Shown here in pieces: positions 22,401 to 34,402 of a DNA stretch of 64,000 nucleotides. How positions within the stretch are numbered: position 1 is the first letter of the stretch; each line of letters opens with the position of its first letter. The notes under the pieces are model-generated. The model saw only the letters and a program-made list of their open reading frames with translations, was not told the DNA's origin and did no database searches. The DNA comes from Chlorops oryzae (Eukaryota > Arthropoda > Insecta > Diptera > Chloropidae). The stretch is taken from positions 137,393,599-137,457,598 of the forward strand of contig CM035806.1 of the NCBI GenBank assembly GCA_020466095.1, written 5' to 3'. A program made the position numbers and the translations under genes.

Positions 22401-25360
22401 CTTGTGTCAATTTGGTTAGATGTTCCAGTCAAAATATTGAGTTTTTTGCTACTGTTGTCGCAACGTTTTGTAGCATTGATTTCTCGACTGCGTCAAACCT
22501 TGTCAGCTTTCGTCGCTTCCTCACTGTCTCTCTATTTCTCTGTCTCTCTCTCTTTCTCTCTCTCCCTCTCGCTCTCTTCCTCTTTATTTTCTTCTTCGCT
22601 TCGTGTAGCTGGTTGTGTTCACTCGATAAGTATATGACAGCTTACATTTAAAGTTCGAACCATTTTGTGTTTTTGTGTTATGCTACTTTTGCTACACAGC
22701 AACTCACAATGAGAGCGAAGATTATACATATTATTTGCTTTTGGGGTTGCTGCTGCTAATTTTTTTGATTTTCGTTCTCGTTTTCAGTACACTTTGGTCT
22801 CTTAAATGTTTCTTTCATTCTCTTTTTGCTTGTAATAGGTTGAAGCAGTGGCAGTATATTTGTCATGTTGCTGTGCGCGTGCACTTCTTTGTATTTTTTT
22901 TCTGATAGTTTTTTTTTTTATATATATATTTCATTTCATATAAATTGTATTTTTGTATTTTTTAAGGCTTTCGTACAGTTAAGTTGATGTCCATTCGCGT
23001 TTGTCGGCTGTGGAACATTGACGTTGTCAAGTGCGCAAGCATCATTGGGGAGACTCAAGTATCAACTATCACTTTTAGTATACATTCCTTTGTTATTTAT
23101 ACCCTACATTCTTGCAGTCGAAGGTGTTGTGCGTTTCTAAGTAGATATGTAACACCAAGGATCATTCGATACCATTAGGATATGATCAACGTCATCAAAA
23201 GATTGTATCTAACTATCTCTGTCTTTCCGTACGTTCATCTGTTGGTTGGATTTTTCCATCGAAAGGGCTTTGATTTCTTGACGAATTTTGTTGTGAAAAG
23301 ATAAAGGACCAAGGGTTAGAAGAAGTATGAGAACGCACTTTATGCGATCATAATTAGGGAACCGCCAGTGCTGAGATGTGCTACAAGAACCATCGTGAAT
23401 ACAAAAATATGGACTAATGTTTACTTTTTTGATTAAATATCAAAAACGAAGTAAATTTAAGGCCCTCAACAAAATGATAAGGTCGGCCGAACAAAAAGAC
23501 GGTTTTGGATGAATTGTTCGTTATACCCAGGCACGCTGAAAGTAAGGGGATGTTATTACTATATATTGCTATTCTCGTCTGACTTAACACACTCCCATGT
23601 TATTTTGGCTGGATGTTCATGCCGTTAATGCACTTTAAAAGCAGTTCATACCTCGACAATCTTATCGATTTCTTACTTCAATTTTCATGCTCTTCGATTT
23701 TCAATTTTTATTCAACATTGTCTCACTTTCTTCTTGGGTGAATACATACAAGTTTTTTCTCAATTTGTGCATTGTCAAAATTTTGTCTGCTCAGAACTTT
23801 TGTTATTTGTATTCCAGGATTCAGAGAGTTTGCTGCTTGTTACCAAACCATGTCTGCCCCTTTGCATGGTCGGGACAGGCATGGTAGTCTCGACTGCTGG
23901 ATAGATTCGCTCTCATTAAATAGTTATTCCTTTTTGCGAGTTCATTTTTCTATACAATTTTCCAAAATAAGGTGTTTTTTTTAGAGTTCTACACAGATAT
24001 ATCCACGGTTCATTAATATGCGCGAATATTGTAATAAATAGAATAAAGCTCTGAAGATAAGGATGTCAATATGCATATGGCCACCGCCACGGTTTTATAA
24101 CGTGACATTCGTACGCCACTTTTGCTCATAACTTCAAAAGTATTTGTCCGACCTGAGACTTCTCACATGCATCGGAAAGATTTCCCCGTTGTTCACGTGT
24201 CCTACCACAAAGGTTTTTAATATTTGAAATACTTTTTAAGATACAGCCTCTTAAAGTGGTCTTACAACGTTACACAACTTAGGAGGTCGAATTCACCGTT
24301 CCGATTTTATTGATTTTCCAGGACAATAGAGTTTATAATGCAAGTGAAAAATTGGCCTGGTGGTCGAGAAGAAAATTGTATATTTTTTGCGTTATAACGG
24401 TCCAAATGTGGGTCTTATAACGTTACATAAAAAAAAATCTTATAACGTTACCGTGCGAGTTTCTATATGATTTGTGAAGTTCAGCAAGAAGAAATCCTTT
24501 GTATCTAAGTTTCCAGTATGAATGATTTGTTTGTGTAATTAAATTTGTATTTTACATAAATAAATAGCCCGGTCAAATTATTTTTCAAACGTTGCAACGT
24601 TGCATTATGGGATGGCGAACACTATTTTCTGGCCAAAAGTCTAAAAGTCATTGCATTGGCTTAAAAATTGGTTTCCGGGGGTTTTTGGGGCTGCCGATTT
24701 CATTTTTTTTTTCATCGAAAATCGACCTTTTGCCAGTGGCGTATCTGCAGGGGCTTTTGAAGATGAAACCCGCAAAATTTTCTTGTTAACAGTGAATTTT
24801 TAACTTATTTAGTTGTTTTCAGTACCATCGAAGCCACCTGCCTTTCAACCAATCACATCCCTCCCCTTTTGGCCAGCAAATATAACTCGCCAGACCATAT
24901 TGCGTTGGATCCATTGGGAATTTTGACCAATTATTTTTAATTGTGTTCTAAGCATTCATTCCAAATGTAAGCTTTTTGCGAATTAATTTAACCTTGAATG
25001 CCTTAAATGCCGGGCTAAAAAGAAATTAAAAAAATCACAATTCATGTAATATATATATATATGTGTGAATATACTGGTTTGACATACTTCTTCATGTCAA
25101 GGAGTGGTTTTCAACTTTTAGAAGTTCATTTTGATTATTAAAGCCTTTTTAGATATTTAAAAGTGATTTAACAGTTACAGAATGTGTTTTATAATATTTA
25201 GTACAAAAATGTCTTATAACGTTACACATCTTTGATTACTGACAAGGCCAAGTATATATAATATTTCAACAACTCATATGGGGCATTCCATGTAAACACT
25301 ACGCCTTTTATTTTTACGTCTCGGAATCTTTCCATTTTTTTTTTTTTGTATAGTACCTCT
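19498..25360. other. Non-coding part of duplicated block B
   Basis: Collinear with 5583-11460. The same short frames recur in both copies only because the DNA is duplicated; several carry frame-changing indels between copies (for example 22374-22651 against 8452-8733), which argues against coding function. Confidence 0.55.
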
Positions 25361-25776
25361 ACACTCTTAAAAATATTTCCTTCTATTATAGTAGGAAAAA
25401 GGTTACCTTCTATTATAAACGTAAGTTTACACGCCAAATTAATTTTCAACCTCAAATGTGTAAAATTATGCATTAGATGTGAATTAAAGGAATCCTTCCC
25501 TCTGTATTTTAAACATACATTATGTAAAATTAGGCCTTTTTCCCGCAAAATTAAACATTCATAATAATAAAATTACTAAAGGTGTGTAAAATTAGTATTT
25601 TTATAGTAAACCTAAACATTAATTGATTAAATGTACGCATTTTATATAAATGCATTTCGCATGTGCGAAATTACACAAAACTTACCTTTTACACATTTTT
25701 GGCACAAAAGTAAACATATTTCGGGGTAAATATACAGTATTTATAAACGTAATTTTACTTCCATTTTTTAGAGTGT
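25361..25776. mobile_element. 416-bp TIR element, complete copy
   Basis: 14-bp terminal repeats: ACACTCTTAAAAAT at 25361-25374 and ATTTTTTAGAGTGT at 25763-25776, one mismatch. It is AT-rich with recurrent GTGTAAAATTA and GTAATTTTAC motifs and has no coding frame. Target duplication is unclear. Superfamily is not assigned. Confidence 0.62.
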
Positions 25777-27838
25777 ATACGTGTATATAAAATGGCCAAA
25801 TTTTTAGCTTAGAAAAGTAACGGGTGTCTAGATACATATTGCTGAAGTTAGCAAAATTGCAAAGTTTTGATCGAAGTTAAGGACACTTAAATGCTCAAAA
25901 AGTAGGCAAATTTCATTCGATTTTTTGAACAAGGGCAATTTGGAAAGCTGTTAAAATGGCCTTTAATTTTTTTTTGTAACCGCATTATTTCTTTTTTATG
26001 TGAAAAAATAAATCTGGCAATATATCAATGACCGGAACGCTTCTAATTTTATTTTTTAATTTTGTAATTATGCTTGTTTTATTACATACCTTTAAAATTA
26101 TGTATAAAAATGTATGGGCCCACAGAGTGGTAGAATGTAAGACCTAAAGTATATTGCCCAGAAAACTTGAAGGAGATAGTACAATAGACCGATTCTTGAA
26201 ATTGAAAGAAATCCAGAATTACAACGATTTAATTTTGAATTTATAAAACTAGGTATCTAAAAAACTGAAGTTAAACATTTTTTGAAATGTTTCCAACCGA
26301 TTTACAAATTGATTCGTCCCTAGCAAATCAATAAAATTTTCAAACTGTTTTATTCAGCAAAATCAAAATAATAAAATATACTTGTTTTCTCAACAATATA
26401 AAGCTTTTGCAAGTGAACGTGAGTTTAAAACATAAAGGGCTCAACGCTGTTAAAGTAAATTGAAAGGAAGTAACGAGCTCTCATTCTTTTGAAGAAAGGA
26501 AATCAGAGTTGAAATTTCAATGAAAGTCGACAGAAATATAGAAAATGTATGACTTAATTGCAACCCTGTGAGCCCGATTACTTAAAATTAGCGTATGCGT
26601 TCAAGAAGCGAAAGTGAGCCAAAGTACTTCTTTGTTTTTTCTACATGTGTTTGGTATAGAAAATTTACTTGCTGCTTTAGAGCGTAAAGCCCTTAAGCCT
26701 AAAACAAGTAAGAAAGCGTAATAGGCTTTTCAGACTAGCAAATAAAAGCAGTATTTAGCGCGCTAAATGCAGTTGTCAAATATACCATTTCGGACTACAC
26801 CTATTTGCATTTACCACCATTCTGCAGTTAAATCAACTGTTTCGTTTGTTGAATAAGGCGGCCAACCGTCCCGCATTCTGCGGAACCGTCCCGTAAAGAC
26901 AGTTCTGATCAAAGTTGTGATGTCAAATAAAATATATTTTTCCTATTATATATATAATTCATAATTCATAAATCAATAGTAATATTGTTGCGTTCTAATT
27001 TAAGTACAACAATTCCAGCAAATTCTGTGTCTTTTTTGGATAGGGTTGGTTGTCCCGCATTGACTTATTATAAACTTGGCCTCCTTATTTTTGAATGTCT
27101 TTAAAAACAAGGAAAAAATGGATAGAAGGGAACTTCTCAAAATAGAGGTCATGTCATATTTAAAGAGGAGGAACATCGTTTTTGTAAACAAGTTGGGATT
27201 TTTCATTTCTTCTAAACACACTATTCTCGATTTTTAATAATTTTCGGCAGGCGTCAACCAGCTATTTGGGCTGGAGTTGCCTAGAATTAAATTTTATTTC
27301 GTACTTTTCTCGCCACTGTTAAAGCGAATTCATCATAAATTAAATACACGGATAAATGCAGAAGTTGGCTCAAAATCTAGATTTAGCTGCTTGTCTGAAA
27401 AGGTTATTACTCTGTGAAGCCCCAATATGATATGCCCAGCTTCCCGACAATGTTGACGCACTATGTTTTGCCTTTCCGTGTGGAAGCTACAAATCAATGC
27501 TTGGACGGACAGACTGATGGAATGTGGACGGATAGACAGACGGACATCTCTAAGACGATTCAACTTTCGATCCTGATCACGAATACAATATATTCTGCGA
27601 AGCTTATTTCTAGCTGTTATAAGATGCGCACAAAACCACTAGTGGTCCTCCTGCGATTCGCAAATAGCGTTCGTAAATTTTGCGATCGTAAATTTTCCGA
27701 CGTCGCATGAGCGACCCTTGAATATAATAAATTAAGGCTTATCTATCTTCCAGCTGTTTCTTTCTTTTTCAAATTACCATTTGTACCATAACTCCTATTA
27801 TTATGTATTATGCGAACTAGCTAACGACGTATTGCGAA
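25777..27838. other. B-specific sequence, no gene
   Basis: Absent from block A. Holds an orphan Helentron-like head (AAACAAGTAAGAAAGC at 26702), a perfect palindrome TTTAGCGCGCTAAA near 26755, and a decayed Helentron-like repeat at 27418-27640. No coding sequence recognised. Confidence 0.5.
27418..27640 (+). mobile_element. Decayed Helentron/DINE-like repeat
   Basis: Retains CCCAGCTTCCCGACAATG-like head sequence, a degraded GGACGGATAGACAGACGGAC tract and the GATCCTGATCA box seen in better copies. Internal GTGGGCGTGGC units are missing. Confidence 0.5.
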
Positions 27839-28621
27839 GCAAAAGCCAATGGGAAAGCTTGTCACGCTTCTTAAAAATTATTCCATACAAATTTTGACAT
27901 TCCAATTCCCATTTTGCGATCATCTTTGATGGTGGATTTTCTTGGACGGAGCTTATTTCTGTTTCTTAATTTGTGTGCTTGCAAAAGCTTCAAAATTAGC
28001 AATTACATTGAGCTCCTTTGTTGTAAAACAAAACAGCCCTGTTGCTATTTCGCAAAAATTTTGGATTTCTTTTAAATGCTTTTGTATGATGATTTCATCT
28101 TACTCCTGTGTACATTTTCTGTTGTGGCCCACATCTACAATATTTTGTGTCCATATGCATTTTGCATTTTTATAACAAAATAATCTTATGTACTCACCAT
28201 AATAAATTGAAATACATATCTTCTTAAAAAAAAAAGTAATTCTTGTTCCTAATTATGTGATCAGATGAAAGCATGTGCCATTATCGTTTGTTTTTTGCCG
28301 ATTTAATTGAAAGTTTCAAAAATATGCCGGCGTAACGGCAATCAAAATTATTGCTTGATAAGTCTCAGCAACTATTCGACCTATGTAGGTTTATGAGTGG
28401 AAAATTTGTAAAAAAAAATTTCGAAATCCCAAAACTTTGCCTAGCAGGAAGAAATCTCAATGCAGTCGAAAGCCATTTAGGGTGAATATCGCATTTCTGT
28501 ATTTTTTCCCTATATTAGGAGTAACAGAATTGAGCATCTCCATTTAAGTATGTTTCGATGTTCACGCGAAGGTTTTTATTTTTAATCCATTGTTGTACAT
28601 TAGTTCTGTTTTTTGCTTCTA

Positions 28622-29352
28622 TTTTTATACCCAGCGTAAGCTGGTATATTAGTTTTACGCGAATTTTGTAACAGCCAGAACAAAAGCTCCGTAGATATAG
28701 ACAAATATATATATTCTTGATGAGGATCAAAAACTGAATCGATTAAGACATGTCCGTCTGTCCGTCCGTGGTCGGATCTCCTCGGAAACGGCTGGACCAA
28801 CCAAATCGAAATTTGGCACACAGGTATATCGGGATCCGAGTATGATCCTAAGTAAAAATGGGAGACATCCGCCCACTGCCACGCCCACAGATGAATTTAA
28901 TGTGTTTTCAGTAAAATGCTTGTAACTTGCGAACCACTCAACACATTTCATTGATATTTGGTGTACTGATTAACTACAAAGAGGGACATATCCTGAAAAA
29001 AATTGACGCCGTCCTCCTCGAGCCACGCCCACAAATAAGGGTTTCTCGTAACTTGTGAAGTAAAAGGCGCAAACGTCAAATTCGGAACATAGGTTGACCA
29101 AGACGAATGAAAGGTGTAGGCAAAAAAATATGTGGCTCGCCTTCTGCCACGCCCACAAATGGATAATTTTCATAACTTCCGAAATAAAAAGCGTAGAAGC
29201 TTCAAATTCGCAACATAGGCTACCCAAAGCGAATGAAAGGTGTAAGGGAAAAATTTCTGTGGCCCGTTCACTGCCACGCCCACAAATGGAGATTTTTGTA
29301 ACTTCCGAAGTAAAAGGCGTAGAAGCTTTAAATTCGCAACATTAGTTTGACC
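28622..29352 (-). mobile_element. Helentron/DINE-like repeat, copy 4
   Basis: Counterpart of copy 2, with the 3' terminal hairpin at the left and three ~126-bp GTGGGCGTGGC units at the right. It lacks the AAACAAGTAAG head. The copy in block A is truncated about 90 bp earlier. Confidence 0.65.
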
Positions 29353-29601
29353 ACTAAGCAAATAACATAAAGAGGTCTCACGTAGAACAAAAAATTGGCT
29401 GATAGATTCGTTGGGTTCTAGCACCCCAAAAAGCAATTCAAGCGTTCGGAAGCATTCGGTTTTTGCTTTTGCGTTTGCAAATTGGTTTTGGTTAACATAT
29501 AAAAGTCAAGTCAAGGCTGCCAGATGATTTTTGGCTAAAACCGTCACTTTTTAACAGAAAAATCGTCAAAATCGGCATTGAACTTTAAAAAAACGCAGTT
29601 A

Positions 29602-29848
29602 AAACAAGTAAGAAAGCTAAAGTCGGTCAAGCCCGACTTTGAAATACCCAGCGTCCCGACATTATGAGTGCACTATGTTTTTCTTCTCTATTTGTGGGCG
29701 TGGCAGTGGGAGGGCCACATAAATTATTTCCCTCCACCTTTCATTCGCCTTGGTGAACCTATGTTGCGAATTTGAAGCTTCTACGCCTTTTACTTCGGAA
29801 GTTACGAAACATCTTTATTTGTGGGCGTGGCAGTGGGCGGGCCATAAA
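29602..29848 (+). mobile_element. Helentron/DINE-like repeat, copy 5 (5' part only)
   Basis: Complete head with hairpin and ATACCCAGCGT, then one and a half internal units. It is cut off after GGGCGGGCCATAAAA, where the satellite flank begins. Confidence 0.62.
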
Positions 29849-30776
29849 ACAAAACATTTAGTGAAACACAAATTTTATTCTAAGAATTACTATATTCGTC
29901 TGAGTTCTAAAAATCAAAATACCTCAAACACAGTGAGAGCGCATTAGCTCTCTTTTACTCAGAATGCCTTTAAAGTTAATCATTTTGAGTGAAAATTGAA
30001 AAATCTAGATTTCTCGGGTTTCTGGGGGTGGTCAACAAAAGTTACGGGATGACCATTGCAGGCCGTGAAATGGTCATTCTGAAAACCTATTTCAAGTTAA
30101 AAAAAAAAAACTTTGTATAGGGTACTATAGGGATGGCGAAAGTTTCTGCTTACATCGAAAGCTGAATATTTTGAGTGAAAATTGAAAAATCTGGATTTCT
30201 CGGATTTCTGGGGTGGTCAAAAAAAGTTACGGGATGACCATTGGAGGCCATGAAATGGTCATTCTGAAAACCTATTTCAAATTAAAAAATTCTTTGTATA
30301 GGGTACTATAGAGATGGTCAAAGTTTCTGCTTACATCGAAGGCTGAATATTTTGAGTGAAAATTGAAAAATCTGGATTTCTGGAGGTGGTCAAAAAAAGT
30401 TACGGGATGACCATTGGAGGCCATGAAATGGTCATTCTGAAAACCAATTTCAAATTAAAAGAAAGCTTTGTATAGGGTACTATAGAGATGACGAAAGTTT
30501 CTGCTTACTTCAACGAGTGATTTGGGGGAAAACTAAAAAATCTCGATTTCTAGGGGTGGTCAAAAAAAGATAAGGGGTGGTCATTGGAGCCCAAGAAAAG
30601 GGCTTTTTGAAAAGCTATTAAAATTTAAAAAAAATTTTTTTTTGGGCTGCGTGAAGTTGGCCCGAAAAAGTTCAAAATTGGGGGGGGGGGTGGTCAAAAT
30701 TGGTCAAAAAATGGTCATTCGCCTCAATTTTTTGAAGCGATTAAAAAAAATTTTTGGGCCAACTTCTCACAGCTCT
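29849..30776 (+). repeat. Tandem ~175-bp satellite running into an assembly gap
   Basis: Units are anchored by TGGTCATTCTGAAAACC at 30071, 30256 and 30429, with a diverged one near 30600; spacings are 185, 173 and about 171 bp. Each carries TTACGGGATGACCATTG and TTTGTATAGGGTACTATAG. The array decays into G- and T-runs before the 100-N gap, which suggests it collapsed in assembly. Confidence 0.72.
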
Positions 30777-30876
30777 NNNNNNNNNNNNNNNNNNNNNNNN
30801 NNNNNNNNNNNNNNNNNNNNNNNNNNNNNNNNNNNNNNNNNNNNNNNNNNNNNNNNNNNNNNNNNNNNNNNNNNNN
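30777..30876. other. Assembly gap (100 N)
   Basis: Placeholder-length run of N at the edge of the satellite array. Confidence 0.97.
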
Positions 30877-31118
30877 TTAAACCAGCCTAATATGAAGAAT
30901 ATTGGATTCGTTTTTGGTATGTTTTAATAATATGTTATAATTATTACCTTTTTTTAAAACTGAATTTTGGGTTCCATCCCCTAACTGGCCAAATAATGAC
31001 CCTAGTAGAAAAAAATAAATTTTCTAGTCAAATGCCGCAAACTTCAATATATGACGAGTTTTTTAAAACTAGAACCATTAATATCGGTAAGTGGTTTCTA
31101 TTCATTAAATTAATTCAA

Positions 31119-31262
31119 AACAAATATTTTTTGAAACGCATTATTCACTGTTTTCACGTTCGTTTCTTAGGTCTTTGCATATCTCTCTCGGTCTGGATGC
31201 ATGTAAAGACTCAAGACACGAACGTGAAAACAGTGAATAATGCGTTTCAAAAAATATTTGTT
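31119..31262. repeat. Perfect 45-bp inverted repeat (long hairpin)
   Basis: Arm 31119-31163 and arm 31218-31262 are exact reverse complements over 45 bases, with a 54-base spacer that continues to pair imperfectly (GTCTTTGCAT against ATGTAAAGAC). The right arm abuts the terminal hairpin of a Helentron-like repeat. It could be a foldback transposon end, a hairpin-RNA source, or a palindromic library artefact. Confidence 0.8.
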
Positions 31263-31891
31263 AAACCCAGCGTAAGCGGGGTATATTAATTTTGTGCGAA
31301 TCTTGTAACAGGGAGAACTAAGCTCCGGAGATATAGACATATATATATAGAAATGATCAGGATCAAAAGCTGAATCGATTTAGACATGTCCGTCTGTCCG
31401 TTCGTGGTCGGATCTCCTCCGAAACGACTGGACCAATCAAGTCGAAATTTGGCACACAGGTATATCGGGATCCGAGTATGATCCTAAGTAAAAATGGGAG
31501 ACATCCGCCCACTGCCACGCCCACAAATGAATATAATGTGTTTTCAGTAAAATGCTTGTAACTTGCGAACCACTCAACACATTTCATTGATATTTGGAGT
31601 ACTAATAAACTACGTAAAGGGACATATCCTGGGAAAAAATGGACGCCGACCTCCTCGAGCCACTCCCACAAATTAGGGTTCATCGTAACTTGTGAAGTAA
31701 AAGGCCTAGAAGCTTCAAATTCGCAACATAGGTTGACCAAGGCGAATGAAAGGTGTAGGAAACAAATTTATGTGGCCCGCCCACTGTCACGCTCACAAAT
31801 GGAGATTTTTCGTAACATAGTGCGCCAATAATGTCGGGACGCTGGGTATTTCAAATTCGGGCTTGACCGACTTTAGCTTTCTTACTTGTTT
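31263..31891 (-). mobile_element. Helentron/DINE-like repeat, copy 6 (near-complete)
   Basis: Minus-strand copy with terminal GGGTATA-type hairpin at the left and the full head ending CTTACTTGTTT at 31881-31891. Subterminal ATACCCAGCGT and its partner are recognisable with small changes. No protein needed for mobility is encoded. Confidence 0.66.
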
Positions 31892-31901
31892 TACTTTACC
31901 C

Positions 31902-32308
31902 CAGTGATGGGCACACCTACACCATTAGACTTTTGCTTGTGCTGCTGAGGAATGCACTGACAAAAATTTTTCGTGCGACAGACAACGAAGGAAACTTTAT
32001 GATACATAAGCGAGAAATTTAAAAATTGTTTTTGTGACTCGTGTTAAGTTTTTTAAGGATGCATATGCAAAAATTTCGTTCCTTGAATCAATGCGTAACA
32101 CAATAAGCATTGCATGCTACCAAAAGCATTTGGAATCATGAAATATTTTTCATACTCTTTGCTTTCTGCCATTCCTTTTCATAAAATTTCGCTTTGTGCA
32201 TAAGCATACGATGTTACTCCGCCGCTGTATACTCAGCGACTTAATTCGAAATTTTGTGAATACATGTGATACGACAGATTACAATTTTTCCAAGTGTGCC
32301 CATCACTG
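31902..32308. mobile_element. hAT-type MITE (407 bp)
   Basis: Perfect 15-bp terminal repeats: CAGTGATGGGCACAC at 31902-31916 and its complement at 32294-32308. CAGTGATGGGC is a typical hAT terminus. No 8-bp target duplication is visible; the left flank may have been altered by the adjacent Helentron-like insertion. No transposase. Confidence 0.72.
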
Positions 32309-33454
32309 CATTCGTTTCAACAGACACATTCCTATGCGCATTATTGCGTTTGACCGCAAAACTTTGAAAATAATAAGATATCGATCGCTGTAAAGTAAAT
32401 CAGTCGCTTACCTAAAATTTTGTGGTAACAGGGAGCTCATACCAGCTCGCTTTTAACCTTATGCAGTGCCAACATATGGTAGCTGTTGAATAAAATTCTA
32501 ACAGAATTTGCTGATAGTTCGTTAACATAACTCCATGTTTACATTTTGTGACACTTTTAGGTGACTTTCTTACATTATTCGTTTAGGCTTTAGTTGACTA
32601 ACACTCTCCACAAAAAAAAAAACAGGAAACAAATTCATTAATACAACTGAAGTGTATTTAATATAACTGTTTTTTGTTCTGACTTACTCGGTTTTGAAAA
32701 GTAGATACATCAATGGTATGCAAAAAAACGCCAATCATATCCAAGAAAGGGATTGTTGGCTCAACGAGAACCGGTTGTAGCAAATATTTTGCGTTTCAGA
32801 ACCGCAATGGAAATAAAAGTAAAACATCACTAAACTTTATTGAACAAAAGAGTCTGCTTGAAATATTAAATTCGTATAGTAGTAGTAGGTTTGGATGATG
32901 TTTGCGTGTCTGCCAACACATTACTTCGGAGAATTTTAACCATTTCATATCTGACGCTAAAATACTGATTTATGAAAAATAATTTTTAGAGTACAAGGTG
33001 TACACATGATATTAAACTTTTCTCTATTTAAAAATGACCCTGCTTAATATCCTTGAAGGACTTTCAGGACACGGATAATTGGTGCAATTAATAAAACATT
33101 TATATAACTTTCGCTAAATGACTTCAAATAACTTCCTTTATCAATACTTATTATTTTTTTAGTTCAAAAGTGTATATTTCCCTTCGTTTTTACTAATGGT
33201 ATTCTTGTAATAGCAAACACAACCTTCTTCTCCAGCTCATTTTGCAAAACTTAAACTTAAAAAAAAACTACTTTGAAACGAGAATTTTGCAGAAATGTCA
33301 CCAACGTTAAAACGAATATTCACATAGAAAAAACGAACAAAAACTACAAATCTACAATCGATTCGCGTCGGCCAAATTAACATCCGTTAGGCAGAAAATA
33401 AAATATGAGGACAGAAACTTATATCAAATATTTCTAAACCTAAATATCGAAATA
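32309..33454. other. Intergenic stretch, nothing recognised
   Basis: AT-rich. One 61-codon frame at 32713-32898 has no recognisable similarity. Confidence 0.4.
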
Positions 33455-33734
33455 CAGTCGAATCTGGATATATCGAATCCCTGAAATAATGAACAGCTCG
33501 AAATAGTAAACGCTTTTTTGTTACAGGGACTCTTCTAAATAATCACGAGAGGAGGTCGAAGGCGGAATTTTCAACCGGGCCCGGGCTTTCTGAAGGGGAC
33601 CGCAATTGGCGTGGGACCTTTTTTTAGTATAGCCTGTATATGATGAACAAAACATTCAATCTCGCCAAAAAGAACAATCTGGATACAATGAATAGGCCGT
33701 GAAAAAATTTGTTCACTATATCCAGATTGGACTG
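33455..33734. mobile_element. pogo-like MITE (280 bp)
   Basis: Terminal repeats of about 23 bp (CAGTCGAATCTGGATATA left, CAGTCCAATCTGGATATA right) flanked by TA at 33453-33454 and 33735-33736. CAGT plus a TATA-rich interior and TA target fit pogo/Tigger-type elements. Non-coding. Confidence 0.72.
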
Positions 33735-33736
33735 TA

Positions 33737-34210
33737 GAGTCGGAATATTGTTGTGCATGCTGCAAGGCTTTCTTTTTAGTTTATTAATTGATTGCCAATC
33801 AAATATATTTTTTTAAATTAATTTAACCATATCATTATGTACACAAAATTTGTAAATATTAAGAATTTCTGATTAATTAAAAATCTTGAATACGAATCGT
33901 GTAATTTTTAATAAAGAAATATAGTGTTAAAGCGATCCTCATGCCACAAATTCATTTTGACTGCAGTAGTAATTGATTTCGGGGTTTTCCCTTCTCTAAG
34001 AATCTAATTATCAACTCTCTCCTCCTTTTTGTTTTGAACGTTGAAACTAGACAGATGTGTTTTTAATGCCTTAAAAACCATAAAGAATTAGTTGGAGTTT
34101 GTAATATTTTTAAAACGTTTTCGTCTTATCTAAAAAAACGTCCATGTCAAATTTCATTGCTTAGGGACAATTCCTTGTATTTATGTCGCGAAATTGTAAG
34201 GTTTCGTTAC
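33737..34210. other. Intergenic stretch, nothing recognised
   Basis: AT-rich, with no coding frame and no terminal repeats seen. Confidence 0.4.
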
Positions 34211-34218
34211 ATTGTGTT

Positions 34219-34394
34219 CAGGGGCGGATAAAGACAATTTGCCGCCCTAGGCAGTTGCGATTTTGTTGCCTCATACAGCAGCCTAATTTTCGCATTTGCA
34301 TTTTATCTAGTGTATACGGTCATAATTCGCCTACCCAAAAAATTTTCCGTCCTAGGCAGCTGCTTATGTTGGCTATATGGTTAATCCGCCACTG
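34219..34394. mobile_element. hAT MITE (176 bp) with perfect 8-bp target duplication
   Basis: Starts CAGGGGCGGATAA and ends TTAATCCGCCACTG, imperfect terminal repeats of about 14 bp. ATTGTGTT is duplicated exactly at 34211-34218 and 34395-34402. The 8-bp duplication and CAG ends identify hAT. No coding capacity. Confidence 0.88.
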
Positions 34395-34402
34395 ATTGTG
34401 TT

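Larger units (their letters stand above)
16732..29203 (+). repeat. Duplicated block, copy B
   Basis: Direct repeat of 4230-13258. It carries a mariner at 17771-19058, a 126-bp TIR element at 19369-19494 and about 2.07 kb (25770-27838) that A lacks. Otherwise it differs by scattered substitutions and small microsatellite indels. The match starts exactly at the first base of the LTR and is lost at 29203, where A switches to satellite sequence. Confidence 0.88.

Noticed and set aside
27333..27710. 76- and 98-codon frames on opposite strands
   Set aside because: Both lie over the decayed Helentron-like repeat and have no protein similarity.
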